The notes beneath the pieces were generated by a model. That model ran no database searches. It had not been told where the DNA came from and was given only the letters and a program-made list of their open reading frames with translations. A DNA stretch of 64,000 nt from Variovorax sp. OK212 (GTDB lineage Bacteria; Pseudomonadota; Gammaproteobacteria; Burkholderiales; Burkholderiaceae_C), in the NCBI RefSeq assembly GCF_900112425.1, contig NZ_FOLP01000009.1:205083-269082 (forward strand). The letters run 5' to 3'. The position numbers and the translations under genes were made by a program. Of this stretch, positions 47,101 through 54,010 are shown in pieces. Within the stretch, counting starts at the first letter, position 1, and each line of letters begins with the position of its first letter.

Positions 47101-47308
47101 GGGCGAGCACGACCTGGCGCTGCAACGCGCCCACGCCATGCTGGCGCGCGCCGGTGCCGACGGCGACTTCCACATTCCGGGCCACCGCCTGCTGCGCCCC
47201 GGCCTGTGCGACGGCCTGGCCGGCGTGGGCTATACCCTGTTGCGGCTGCTTCACCCCGAGGCCTTGCCGTGCGTTCTTCTGCTGGAGCCGATCGATGAGG
47301 GCCTTTGA
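44117..47308 (+). CDS. lanM: Class II lanthipeptide synthetase (LanM) with degenerate cyclase zinc site
   Basis: Protein of 1063 residues. Residues about 100-620 are the DUF4135 dehydratase: ATDLHDENVL and IVDAE give D363, H365, N368 and D380, the same spacing as the catalytic set of CylM. Residues about 700-1063 are LanC-like with SLYDGRAGVGLFL, GAGHGVAGIAQAL and the closing GLCDGLAGVGYTLLRL. The zinc positions are lost: the WCxG motif is WAHG (Ala938) and the CHG/CCG motif aligns with ATGN (Ala982, Thr983). So Ser/Thr dehydration is expected but zinc-based ring closure is doubtful. It starts 1 base after the exporter stop. Confidence 0.92.
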   Translation: MDAQRFLELFAPRAATLDEHLGAPWLAAHDGTGAQAVAERRIARWQQACNRFEPEGFAKRVNWKFPSGAPALAQRLGPKTLVSPQGVPAWMAQAWHFVSELCAQPPRDAEVAREPLPFEDLFTGFAARESHRLRETLSAAQAGCFADGCFRALERQLVADLAEVFGYALEHEFSLFRVNHPQREATGAPERLYREFIARLRAGELFAFAIKYAALTRLACQARGQWRDHAAKLLTRFAQDREALAGWLGVAPQGLRVEALHCALSDRHQGGQSVVRLQLSQGGGIYYKCRAMALEHAMGELLEHVSGPAGADVPGLAALLPRVLPRGDHGWAQGVTAAAPELSRYYAAAGGGLAASWVLGATDLHDENVLMAAAGPAIVDAEMFASPKPRRFGGSAVSDLNVAELDTVLRCGLLPHWQTFGDGRRLQVNGLGGTRVAALGVKAVAWEHVNTDRMARRMLEVEAHDIPVTDVPAHEPADFEAEIIAGFERGCAALARALGGEGDWPRWRERLSGLPVRFLFRDTRVYAMLRQRLLDPRHAQHVLDFELEIEQLVSTLVIDDAFPQLQALFEAEKKAILQGDVPYFLARTDSGHWQPGADTGDAQGALALFSVSGVDVIAQNIAGLTSERLAFQASLIRATLFASRPPGGPDNPAGEARGMAAPAVHGTGGTDPMAAAQRIGEQLLASAIRGRTGSIDDLSWIAPQMAGRDGCMNVRSLGCSLYDGRAGVGLFLAALARYGAQPRFEAAARAVFEPILQGTYLARRTEDLDGVRGGQVGRASLLYGLHAAGVLLREPRWVEVARREARRCSAADIAENPCADWISGLSGELAALQSVLGALPRDRLDAGLLRLVELRRDAGAPGGGWWAAPDMPEGLAGAGHGVAGIAQALVRLYPGNEAAGACLDAALRWLHARWQPRRAGWLPSAGNEAGGALPDTWAHGSVGIVMMTQGIDAGREAHRVQGRSEALARLRTAPLSDWDTLATGNCGAIDMFLSLGEHDLALQRAHAMLARAGADGDFHIPGHRLLRPGLCDGLAGVGYTLLRLLHPEALPCVLLLEPIDEGL

Positions 47309-47945
47309 CCCGCAAGAGCTGCTGGTGTCCGTCCACATTCCCAAGTGCGCGGGAACCTCGTTCATCGGCTGGCTGCGCGCGGCCTTCGACGGCCGGCTGC
47401 ACCTGCACTACCCCGACCTCGCGCCGCCCGAAAAACTCTCGCACCGTGCCGGGTGGTGTGTGCACGGGCACTTTTTTCACCATGCCTGGCCCATCGGCGT
47501 GAACGACTACTACCCCGACGCGCGCCAGTACATCACCGTGCTGCGCGACCCGCTGCAGATGGTGATCTCGAGCTACTTCTTCATGGCGCACAAGGGCGAG
47601 AGGCTCGCGCCCACGCTGCAGGCCTACCTCGACGAAGTGCTCACGCAGTGGCCGCGGCTCACGCAGTTCGCCGGCATGCCCGCCGCGCCTGACGCCGACG
47701 ACACCTGGGGCTGGATGAACGAGCGCTTCGTCTGGGTCGGCGTGGTGGAGGCGCTCGACACCTGCCTGCCGGTGCTGGCCGGCCGGCTGGGCGTGCGCGC
47801 CGCGCCCATGCCCCTGGAGAACACCGCGCCGCGCGACCAGGTGCTGGCCGACCCGCGTGACTGGGAGGCGCGCTTTCGCGACAAGTTCGCGTGGGAGTAC
47901 GGGCTCTACGACAAGGCGCTGGCGGGCGCTCGCTCGCCATGCTGA
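47295..47945 (+). CDS. Sulfotransferase (PAPS-dependent)
   Basis: Protein of 216 residues of the sulfotransferase family. The 5'-phosphosulfate loop is SVHIPKCAGTSF (about 12-23) and the 3'-phosphate site RDPLQMVISSY (84-94), both as in heparan/Stf-type sulfotransferases. It overlaps lanM by 14 bases and the dioxygenase by 7, so it is coupled to the cluster. With the APS kinase two genes on, it suggests the peptide (perhaps Y52 of the precursor) or a companion molecule is sulfated. The acceptor is inference. Confidence 0.88.
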   Translation: MRAFDPQELLVSVHIPKCAGTSFIGWLRAAFDGRLHLHYPDLAPPEKLSHRAGWCVHGHFFHHAWPIGVNDYYPDARQYITVLRDPLQMVISSYFFMAHKGERLAPTLQAYLDEVLTQWPRLTQFAGMPAAPDADDTWGWMNERFVWVGVVEALDTCLPVLAGRLGVRAAPMPLENTAPRDQVLADPRDWEARFRDKFAWEYGLYDKALAGARSPC

Positions 47946-48739
47946 GCGCCGATGCCGCGCAGGCCGTGCCCGACATGCACGAAGTGCACGACGTGCCCCC
48001 GATGCCGCAGGCCCGCATGCTGCAAGCGCTGCGCAGCGACGGCGTGCTGGTGTTCGAAGGCCTGCTGGCGCATCGCATCGCATCGGCGGCCGACGAGCAC
48101 CGACGCGTCACCGCCGGCCACTTCGCCGGCATCCGGGTCTCGATGGAACTCGACGGCGAGAAGATCTTCGTGCTCGGCGACGACCTGCTGCGCGCCCAGG
48201 GCCTGCGGCACTTGGCCGACATGCTCGCCGCGCCCTGGTTCGTGGCGCTCGCCAACGACTACCTGGGCACCGCCGAGCCGGCGCCGCACGTGTATTCGAT
48301 CGCGCTCGACGGCGCCAAGCAAGCGGCGGACGGCCCCGGCAACCACCACCTGCACTGGGACCCGACACTGTCGCTGCGCATGATGGTCTACGTGGGCGAC
48401 ACGGACCGGCGCAACGGCGCGCTCGAGGTCATCGCGGGAACCCACCTGCTCAACCACCGGCGCCGGCTCGACGAGTGGGCCGGCGGCATCGCGTACCAGC
48501 CGCGCCCGGTCTGCGCGGGCCGCCTGGAAGACACCGAGGTCGTCGAGGGGCGCGCGGGCACGGTGATCGTCTTCGACACCTCGGTCAGCCATCGCCGCGG
48601 GCTGGTGGCGCCCGGGCACACGCGCCGCGTGGCCTTCGCGCACATGCATTCGGCGCTGGCGGCCGCGCAGATGGCGGGCATGCCCCACGCCCAGGCCGCC
48701 GACCACTTGCTGTGGCCGCACGCCACCGCCTTGCCATGA
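47939..48739 (+). CDS. PhyH-type Fe(II)/2-oxoglutarate dioxygenase
   Basis: Protein of 266 residues of the phytanoyl-CoA dioxygenase type. Metal ligands are H139-W-D141 in NHHLHWDPTLSLRMMVYVGD and H218 in FDTSVSHRRGLV; R229/R230 is placed to bind 2-oxoglutarate. RNGALEVIAGTHLLNH is the usual family stretch. It overlaps the sulfotransferase and the APS kinase (ATGA), so it is a tailoring enzyme of the same operon and probably hydroxylates a residue of the peptide. The site is unknown. Confidence 0.85.
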   Translation: MLSADAAQAVPDMHEVHDVPPMPQARMLQALRSDGVLVFEGLLAHRIASAADEHRRVTAGHFAGIRVSMELDGEKIFVLGDDLLRAQGLRHLADMLAAPWFVALANDYLGTAEPAPHVYSIALDGAKQAADGPGNHHLHWDPTLSLRMMVYVGDTDRRNGALEVIAGTHLLNHRRRLDEWAGGIAYQPRPVCAGRLEDTEVVEGRAGTVIVFDTSVSHRRGLVAPGHTRRVAFAHMHSALAAAQMAGMPHAQAADHLLWPHATALP

Positions 48740-49356
48740 AGCGCGAGCCGTTGTGTCCCGCCTTCGACCTGGACAAGGCCGCGCGCGCCGGCCTGCTGGG
48801 GCAGCGGCCGGCCGTGCTGTGGTTCACGGGGCTGTCAGGCTCGGGCAAGAGCACCATCGCCAACGCGGCGTGCAACGAACTGCACGCGCGCGGCAAGCAC
48901 ACCTACCTGCTCGACGGCGACATCGTGCGCACAGGCCTGTGCCGCGACCTCGGCTTCTCGGCGGCGCAGCGGGTGGAAAACATCCGCCGCGCCGCCGAGG
49001 TCGCCCGGTTGATGGTGGACGCCGGCCTCGTGACGCTCACCGCCTTCATCTCGCCGTTCCGCTCGGAGCGCGAGATGGCCCGGCGGCTGTTCGCGCCCGG
49101 CGAATTCCTGGAGGTGTTCGTCGACGTGCCGCTGGCCGTGGCCGAGCAGCGCGACCCCAAGGGCCTTTACCGCAAGGCGCGGCGCGCAGAGCTGCCGGAT
49201 TTCACCGGCATCGACTCGCCCTACGAGGCGCCCGCGAGTCCCGACCTGCGGCTTGATGCGGCGGGCCGGAGCGTGGCGTTCAACGTGGGTCGAATCATCG
49301 ACGCGATGGAGGTGGCGGGGCTGTTGTCGCCGCCGGACGGGCCGCGGCGTCCCTGA
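48736..49356 (+). CDS. cysC: Adenylyl-sulfate (APS) kinase
   Basis: Protein of 206 residues that phosphorylates APS to PAPS, the donor for sulfotransferases. Walker A GLSGSGKST (32-40), LDGDIVRTGLCRDLGFSAAQ, FISPFRSEREMARRLF and GLYRKARRAELPDFTGIDSP are diagnostic CysC stretches. No ATP sulfurylase is fused or adjacent; APS would come from the cell's general pathway. It overlaps the dioxygenase stop by 4 bases and ends the cluster. Confidence 0.95.
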   Translation: MKREPLCPAFDLDKAARAGLLGQRPAVLWFTGLSGSGKSTIANAACNELHARGKHTYLLDGDIVRTGLCRDLGFSAAQRVENIRRAAEVARLMVDAGLVTLTAFISPFRSEREMARRLFAPGEFLEVFVDVPLAVAEQRDPKGLYRKARRAELPDFTGIDSPYEAPASPDLRLDAAGRSVAFNVGRIIDAMEVAGLLSPPDGPRRP

Positions 49357-49369
49357 CGCCGCGTCAGGG
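49351..49369. terminator. Palindrome spanning two convergent stop codons
   Basis: CCCTGACG, 3 bases, CGTCAGGG: the left arm holds the cysC TGA and the right arm holds the stop of the opposing small gene. It is a plausible bidirectional terminator without a strong T-run. Confidence 0.5.
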
Positions 49370-49675
49370 CTTGGCGCGTTCGCGCTGTGCGCGCTCGGCC
49401 GCCTCGCGCATCGCCTGGGTCCGCGGGTTGTGCCGGTCGTGTGATGCACGCACCTCGGCGTAGCAACGGTCTCGCGCACGCCGGCTTTCCGGCCAGCACG
49501 GCGTGCCTTCAGCGCCGGGGCTGGCGTCGAGGCACGACTGCAGCGTGCGCGCGGCAAGCGCGTGGCATGGCAGGTATTCGTTGGACGTGGGGGAGGCGAG
49601 GGCGCTCGCGCAGACGAAAGCAGCAGCAACTGCCGCTGTCGGCATGCGCCAATGGCTGGAATGAATACGACGCAC
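49364..49675 (-). CDS. Small exported cysteine-containing protein
   Basis: Protein of 103 residues from a GTG at 49675, which has GGGAG about 8 bases upstream. An N-terminal MRRIHSSHWRMPTAAVAAAF then VCASALASPT is a signal peptide, followed by EYLPCHALAARTLQSCLDA and GTPCWPESRRARDRCYAEV with four regularly spaced cysteines, and a charged C-terminal helix. It looks like a small CHCH-like or heme-free disulfide protein; no family assigned. Convergent with the lanthipeptide operon. Confidence 0.6.
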   Translation of the reverse strand: MRRIHSSHWRMPTAAVAAAFVCASALASPTSNEYLPCHALAARTLQSCLDASPGAEGTPCWPESRRARDRCYAEVRASHDRHNPRTQAMREAAERAQRERAKP

Positions 49676-49750
49676 GGTGGGTCTCCCTCGGTGTGCTGCC
49701 GATGGTAGCCAGCCGCGCGGGCTGGCGAACCCCATGAAAGCAGGAGGCGT

Positions 49751-49766
49751 GCGATCGAACGATCGC
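49751..49766. repeat. 16-base perfect palindrome
   Basis: GCGATCG, AA... read as GCGATCGAACGATCGC: two 7-base arms around AA, located between the small exported gene and the IS66-like end copy. Possible protein-binding site; no direct evidence. Confidence 0.5.
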
Positions 49767-49784
49767 CACTGCCGGCTTGCCGTC

Positions 49785-49828
49785 AGCGCTCAATGAACAA
49801 CGCCCTTGCACGTGGTTGATCGAGCGCT
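49785..49828. repeat. IS66-like end repeat, copy 1 (hairpin)
   Basis: A 32-base segment starting AGCGCTCAATGAAC and ending CACGTGGT that recurs with 30 of 32 identities at 52041-52072 in the same orientation. The first seven bases (AGCGCTC) pair with GAGCGCT at 49822-49828, extending the hairpin. Preceded by GTC where copy 2 has GTA. Confidence 0.7.
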
Positions 49829-49881
49829 TGCAGGAAGTCTGTTGGCGGCAGAACGCAAGCCCCTGCAGCAAGCCTCCGATT

Positions 49882-49902
49882 TACTTGTTTTCGGGTATGG
49901 CT
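49882..49902 (+). promoter_or_regulatory. Conserved 21-base motif upstream of the adhesin
   Basis: TACTTGTTTTCGGG, one variable base, ATGGCT. The same sequence with one difference occurs at 53015-53035 upstream of a lipoprotein gene. It lies 84 bases before the adhesin ATG, where a promoter or binding site is expected. Confidence 0.45.
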
Positions 49903-49985
49903 CCACTGGAAACCAAACGATACGCTCGCCCGCGTCCGGATTGCTCGCCGTCCTCCTTTTCTCGTTCTTCATCACAGGAAACCCC

Positions 49986-51770
49986 ATGCTCATTCAGGCC
50001 GATGCCAGCGGCGCCCCACCCAAAGTCACCGGAGGGCGGCGGCGGTTGCGGCGCACGCTCCGGTGCTTGTCCGCCATCGCCCTGCTCGCTGCGGGCAGCG
50101 CCTTTGCCGATGGCTTCGCTGGCGGAACGAGCGGAAGCGCGGGGGTGCCGCAACTCGGGGGCACGGGCAATGCTGGTGGCGCCGCGGCGACCGTCACCGC
50201 CGATGGCGCGACCGCGGTGGGCGCCGGCGGCAATGGCGGCACCGGCGACGCTGGCGGAACCGGCGGCGTGGGCGGCGCTGGCGCCAGCGCCACAGCGAGC
50301 GGCGCAACCGCCATCGGCGGTGGTGGAACCGCCGCCCAGGGAATTGCCGGCGGCACCGGAGGCACAGGCGGCAGCGGAGCCAGCGCCTCGGCCAGCGGTG
50401 CCGTCGCCGTCGGCGCGGGCGCCAGCGGCAGCGACGGCTGCTGCAGCTTCGGTGGGCAGGCCGGCGGCAGCGGCGCCCAGGCGTCGGGCACTTCGGCCAT
50501 CGCCATCGGCAGCGCCTCGGGCACCACTCGGGGCGCGGTGGCGTCGGGCAACGGCAGCACCGCGATCGGCGGCGCGTACAACGGATCGGCCGGCGCATCG
50601 GCGCTGGCCACGGGCGGCGTGGCCGTTGGCTCCGGCAGCCAGGTCGCGAGCGGCGCGACCAACAGCGTGGCCATTGGCGCCAACGCGGTCGCAACGGCGG
50701 CGAACACCGTTTCCTTCGGCTCGGCGGGCCAGACGCGCATGCTCGTCAACGTCAGCGCAGGCGCAGTGAACGCCACTAGCACCGATGCCGTCAACGGCAG
50801 CCAGCTCTACACGGTGCAGCAGACGTCCAACACGGCCCTGGGCCTTGCCCAGAACTCGGCGCAGTACGGCGTAGGCGGCACCTCGCTGCAGCTCAACGCC
50901 AACGGCGGCGCGGGCACCACCATCAGCAACGTGGCCGCCGGACAGGCAAGCACCGACGCGGCCAACGTCGGCCAGGTACAGCAGGCACAGCAGACGGCCG
51001 TCACCACCGCGAACAACTTCACCGTGCAGCAGGTCAACGCGCTGCAGGCGCTGATGAACCAGGCCCTGTCCAGCGGCGTGTGCGCGGTGAACGCGGGCGG
51101 CTCCGTGGCCTGCGGCCCGGGCGCTGGCGCGAGCGGCGCGGGCAGCACCTCGATGGGCACCAATGCACAGGCCAACGCAGACAACACCGTGGCCGTCGGT
51201 AACGGCGCGCGGGCCGATCACGCGGGCTCGGTCGCCATCGGCGCGGGCGCGAAGGCGCTGGCCGATCCCACCACCGCCGTAGGCAACAACGCCATCGCCA
51301 GCGGCAACAACGCCGTCGCGCTGGGCGCCAACACGCTGGCCAGCGGCAACAACGCGGTGGCGCTGGGCCAGGGCTCGGTGGCCGATCGCGACAACACCGT
51401 GTCGGTGGGCAGTGCCGTCACCAACCAGTTGCGCGGCATCACGAATGTTGCCCCCGGCGTGCTGGGCACTGACGCCGTCAACGTCAACCAGCTGCAGCAG
51501 GTCGTGGCCAACGCGACCAGCCAGGCCAATGCTTTCGCGGCACAGGGCGTCGCGGCGGCGCTGGCCATGCCGTCGATGCCGATGCTGCCAACAGGCAGGA
51601 AGTGGGTGGGCGCGGCCGTCGGCAACTACGCGGGCGCGTCTGGCGTGGGCATCGCCTTCGGCTATCAGGTCAACGACAACCTGAACCTGGGAGCAGGACT
51701 GTCGACGGCGACGAGCAGCGGGAACGGGAGCCGGGTGGCGGCGCGGGTGCAGGCGGGGTATGCGTGGTGA
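49986..51770 (+). CDS. Trimeric autotransporter adhesin (YadA-like)
   Basis: Surface protein of 594 residues. A signal peptide with an extended basic N-region (RRRLRRTLRCLSAIALLAAG) precedes a Gly/Ala-rich passenger with YadA-head repeats such as AVAVGAG, ATAIGGG and NSVAIGANAVATAANTVSFG, stalk/neck motifs (STDAVNGSQLYTVQQ; GTDAVNVNQLQQVV) and a C-terminal membrane anchor (about 60 residues, KWVGAAVGNYAGASGVGIAF) ending in Trp. AGGA lies before the ATG. The N-terminal 150 residues are an unusual Gly-rich (GGTGGTGG-type) stretch. It is bracketed by IS66-like end repeats. Confidence 0.92.
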   Translation: MLIQADASGAPPKVTGGRRRLRRTLRCLSAIALLAAGSAFADGFAGGTSGSAGVPQLGGTGNAGGAAATVTADGATAVGAGGNGGTGDAGGTGGVGGAGASATASGATAIGGGGTAAQGIAGGTGGTGGSGASASASGAVAVGAGASGSDGCCSFGGQAGGSGAQASGTSAIAIGSASGTTRGAVASGNGSTAIGGAYNGSAGASALATGGVAVGSGSQVASGATNSVAIGANAVATAANTVSFGSAGQTRMLVNVSAGAVNATSTDAVNGSQLYTVQQTSNTALGLAQNSAQYGVGGTSLQLNANGGAGTTISNVAAGQASTDAANVGQVQQAQQTAVTTANNFTVQQVNALQALMNQALSSGVCAVNAGGSVACGPGAGASGAGSTSMGTNAQANADNTVAVGNGARADHAGSVAIGAGAKALADPTTAVGNNAIASGNNAVALGANTLASGNNAVALGQGSVADRDNTVSVGSAVTNQLRGITNVAPGVLGTDAVNVNQLQQVVANATSQANAFAAQGVAAALAMPSMPMLPTGRKWVGAAVGNYAGASGVGIAFGYQVNDNLNLGAGLSTATSSGNGSRVAARVQAGYAW

Positions 51771-52037
51771 GGGGGGGGGAACCTCGGTCTCGGCACCCTT
51801 GCTGCGGAACCCATGGGCGGCGCACCCCCTGCAGCCCGAGTTCGATCACGCACGCTGCAGCGGTCCTTCGCGCAGGCGCCCGCTCTTCACTGCGCCGCTT
51901 TTTCCCGTGGCCGCGCGGATCTTGAAAATCGTCGATGCATCGGTCGTGGCTCCGCCCGGTTTGCTGGCGGCAGGTTCCCGACTGCGCGCTCCTCGCCGTA
52001 AAGGCGTTGAGCACGCAGGCGCGTGCGGCGGATGACG
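51771..52037. other. Non-coding stretch after the adhesin
   Basis: About 270 bases with no supportable gene. It opens with a G-run right after the adhesin stop (51770-51780). It ends at the IS66-like repeat and is probably part of the same insertion scar. Confidence 0.4.
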
Positions 52038-52040
52038 GTA

Positions 52041-52072
52041 AGCGCTCAATGAACCACGCCCTTGCGCGTGGT
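52041..52072. repeat. IS66-like end repeat, copy 2
   Basis: Second copy of the 32-base element, beginning GTAAGCG (52038 onward), a typical IS66-family terminus, and containing an ACCACGC / GCGTGGT hairpin. It lies 45 bases from the 3' end of the IS66 transposase remnant and in the orientation expected for that element's own terminus. Confidence 0.65.
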
Positions 52073-52116
52073 GTCGGAGCCGATGCGCGCAGGGAGAGGC
52101 CTGCGCGCCGTCGAGC

Positions 52117-52292
52117 CCGATGTTCCAGGGCAGCAGCAGTGCCTCGTCGTCGTCGACGGTCTGCGCCAGCGGCAGCTTCTTGAACGAGGCGACCCGGTAC
52201 CGATAGGGTTCGACGTTGTTGGCCTTGGCTGTCTCGATCAGCGAGTACAGGTTGGCGCTGGCATTCGCGCCGCCCACGGTATCAGCGAACAA
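52117..52292 (-). pseudogene. IS66-family transposase C-terminal remnant
   Basis: The frame reads FADTVGGANASANLYSLIET, AKANNVEPYRYRVASFKKLP and AQTVDDDEALLLPWNI, the well-conserved last 57 residues of IS66 TnpC proteins (which are about 510-540 residues). An extra Leu/Asp is seen in the final motif compared with the usual DDYEALLPW. Everything upstream is missing, replaced by the SnoaL-like gene. So only the right end of the element survives. Confidence 0.85.
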
Positions 52293-52304
52293 CCAACCGG
52301 AGCG

Positions 52305-52799
52305 TCAAGACGAAATGCCCGATTGTTTGCGTACTTCGGGCATCGCCGACGAGTGGTGATGCGCGATCAGCCACTGGCCATTCACCCATTCGTAGACATA
52401 GGTGTAGCGCGCGTGCACCGTGCCTCCGTCCTTGAAGCGGAAGGTGTAGGTGCCAACGTCCTGTGCCACGTTGCAGCCGATCTTGATGATGCGCTGGTCG
52501 ATCTTTCCCTGCGGCTTGCTCTTGAGAAACTTGACGAAGTACTCGCGAATCTCGGCCGGGTTGGTGCGGGGCTTGTTCGACACGGTCGGCAGCAGAACGC
52601 CGTCGGGCGCGTAGTTGGCGACCACCTTGTCGGGGTCCAACGTACGCAGCGAACTGTTCCAGCGGTCGAAGAGCGCGCTGACCTGCGCTGCATCGGTCTG
52701 TGCGCAAGCGACGGCGCCAGACCCCTGGGCCAACGCCCCGGCGGAAAGAGTGAGGGAGAGAACGCCGAGGGCGGCGCTGAGGACGAGACTTTTCTTCAC
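52305..52799 (-). CDS. Exported SnoaL-like (SgcJ/EcaC family) protein
   Basis: Protein of 164 residues with a clear signal peptide (MKKSLVLSAALGVLSLTLSA, cleavage after ALAQ) and an NTF2-like domain: VSALFDRWNSSLRTLDPDKV, YAPDGVLLPTVSNKPRTNPA, TYTFRFKDGGTVHARYTYVY and WLIAHHHSSAMPE. The two-His end (AHHHSS) is typical of the SgcJ/EcaC group, whose biochemical role is undefined. It stands beside the IS66 scar. GGAG lies before the start. Confidence 0.88.
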   Translation of the reverse strand: MKKSLVLSAALGVLSLTLSAGALAQGSGAVACAQTDAAQVSALFDRWNSSLRTLDPDKVVANYAPDGVLLPTVSNKPRTNPAEIREYFVKFLKSKPQGKIDQRIIKIGCNVAQDVGTYTFRFKDGGTVHARYTYVYEWVNGQWLIAHHHSSAMPEVRKQSGISS

Positions 52800-53171
52800 G
52801 GAGACTCCTTGTTATGAAAGTAGTTGAAGCACCGGTGCCGGCCGGAGCTGCACCGCATTCGCGAAGCAGGAATCAAGTCTCTGGCGCACGGGCGAACACT
52901 ACGCCTTCCGGGCGATGAACGCCAGTTGAAGTTCAAAAGATAACCCGCTCAAAGCGGGTTGAGGCGGCGACTTCGTTTTCCTCGTCGTCGGACTTCGACG
53001 CGCTGGGACCCCTCTACTTGTTTTCGGGAATGGCTTCGGAAATCGGCCTCGACAGCCTCCAGGCTCGCCGCAAAGCGTTTCCCCGCCGAGCTTCTCGATG
53101 TCCCTCTTTCCCTCTTTCCCGCTTCTTCGCGCGGCGCGTCGGCACCGGCCGTCCCCTCACTGCGATCCCGC
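52800..53171. other. Intergenic stretch with conserved motif
   Basis: About 370 bases between the SnoaL-like gene and a divergent lipoprotein. It contains the second copy of the 21-base motif (53015-53035) and an AT-richer part near 52930. No gene is supported. Confidence 0.45.
53015..53035 (+). promoter_or_regulatory. Second copy of the 21-base upstream motif
   Basis: TACTTGTTTTCGGG, A in place of T, ATGGCT: 20 of 21 positions equal the copy before the adhesin. It lies 137 bases before the lipoprotein start. Function is unknown; shared regulation of surface proteins is a guess. Confidence 0.45.
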
Positions 53172-53618
53172 GTGCATCGCGCCGGCTACGTCTTCGCTCT
53201 AACCGTCGCACTTGCGCTTGGTGCGTGCAGCGGAGGGGGCGGCGGTGACTCTTGCTTCTTCCCCAGTTTCCCCGCATCTCCTGCGCCCTCATCCGTACCG
53301 ACTGCCGAGACCTCGCCGCCTGCTGAAGCCTCACCGCCTCTGACGGCACCCACTTATTCTGTGACCGGCACGGTCGGTGGCCTCCTGGGGACGGGCTTGG
53401 TATTGCAAAACAACGCCGGCGACGATCCGCCCATCGCTGCCGATGGCCGCTTCAGCTTTGCGACGCCGCTTGCGGCTGGCGCGAGCGATGCGGTTTCGAT
53501 CAAATCCCAGTCGAAGATCCTGACGCGCGTGTGCACCCTCAACAATGCCAGCGGAACGATCGCGACGGCAGAGGTGAGCGATGTGCATGTCTTGCGAGGA
53601 AGTAGGCCGGCCAGATGA
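53172..53618 (+). pseudogene. Truncated surface lipoprotein
   Basis: From a GTG at 53172 the frame gives HRAGYVFALTVALALGACSG, a lipoprotein signal with the lipid Cys near residue 19, a Gly and Ser/Pro-rich spacer, then VTGTVGGLLGTGLVLQNNAG, DGRFSFATPLAAGASDAVSI and CTLNNASGTIATAEVSDVHV. This is one repeat of a carbohydrate-binding-like module common in Burkholderiales lipoproteins that normally continues after a Cys. Here it ends in RGSRPAR and a stop, as if shifted by one base near 53590. It is probably truncated. Confidence 0.5.
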
Positions 53619-53671
53619 TGCACCGACCAGTGCGTCCGTTCACATCGGGAAGCGAACTGACAACTGGCTAA

Positions 53672-54010
53672 TCAAAGGACTGTGCGCAGCGCGAAGCGTG
53701 CCGGGACCAAAGGCACTTCTTTCTGTAGAAGTTCTCGTTGGGGGCATACCTCTTGGCGAAACGCAGCCATGTCGGGCCTTTGCGAACCGATCTCGCGTGT
53801 GCGAAGAACACGAATGACGCGGCGCTTGTGCATGAGTTGGGCGATCTCCTTGCATACCCCATCGTTTCGCCTGACGGTGTCACATTCAAAGACGTCATTG
53901 AGCTCACGTAGTCGTTCCGGGTTTGCGATAACCGATTTGATGGAGGCGGTTGGGGCCGGCTGTCCACATGCGGTCAATAAGCAGACGATTGCAAGTTGAG
54001 ACAGCAACAA
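53672..54010 (-). CDS. Small lipoprotein, EexN-like
   Basis: About 112 residues from a TTG at 54010. LLSQLAIVCLLTACGQPAPT is a lipoprotein signal with a lipobox cysteine, followed by SIKSVIANPERLRELNDVFE and DGVCKEIAQLMHKRR, which resembles the EexN/TrbK-like entry-exclusion lipoproteins (NPERL..L..C pattern). The C-terminal 45 residues look out of place and a frame change may have occurred. The start is weakly supported. Confidence 0.45.
   Translation of the reverse strand: MLLSQLAIVCLLTACGQPAPTASIKSVIANPERLRELNDVFECDTVRRNDGVCKEIAQLMHKRRVIRVLRTREIGSQRPDMAAFRQEVCPQRELLQKEVPLVPARFALRTVL

Noticed and set aside
50063..50779. Arg/Gly-rich frame overlapping the adhesin
   Set aside because: It is a frame-shifted reading of the Gly-rich adhesin passenger region.
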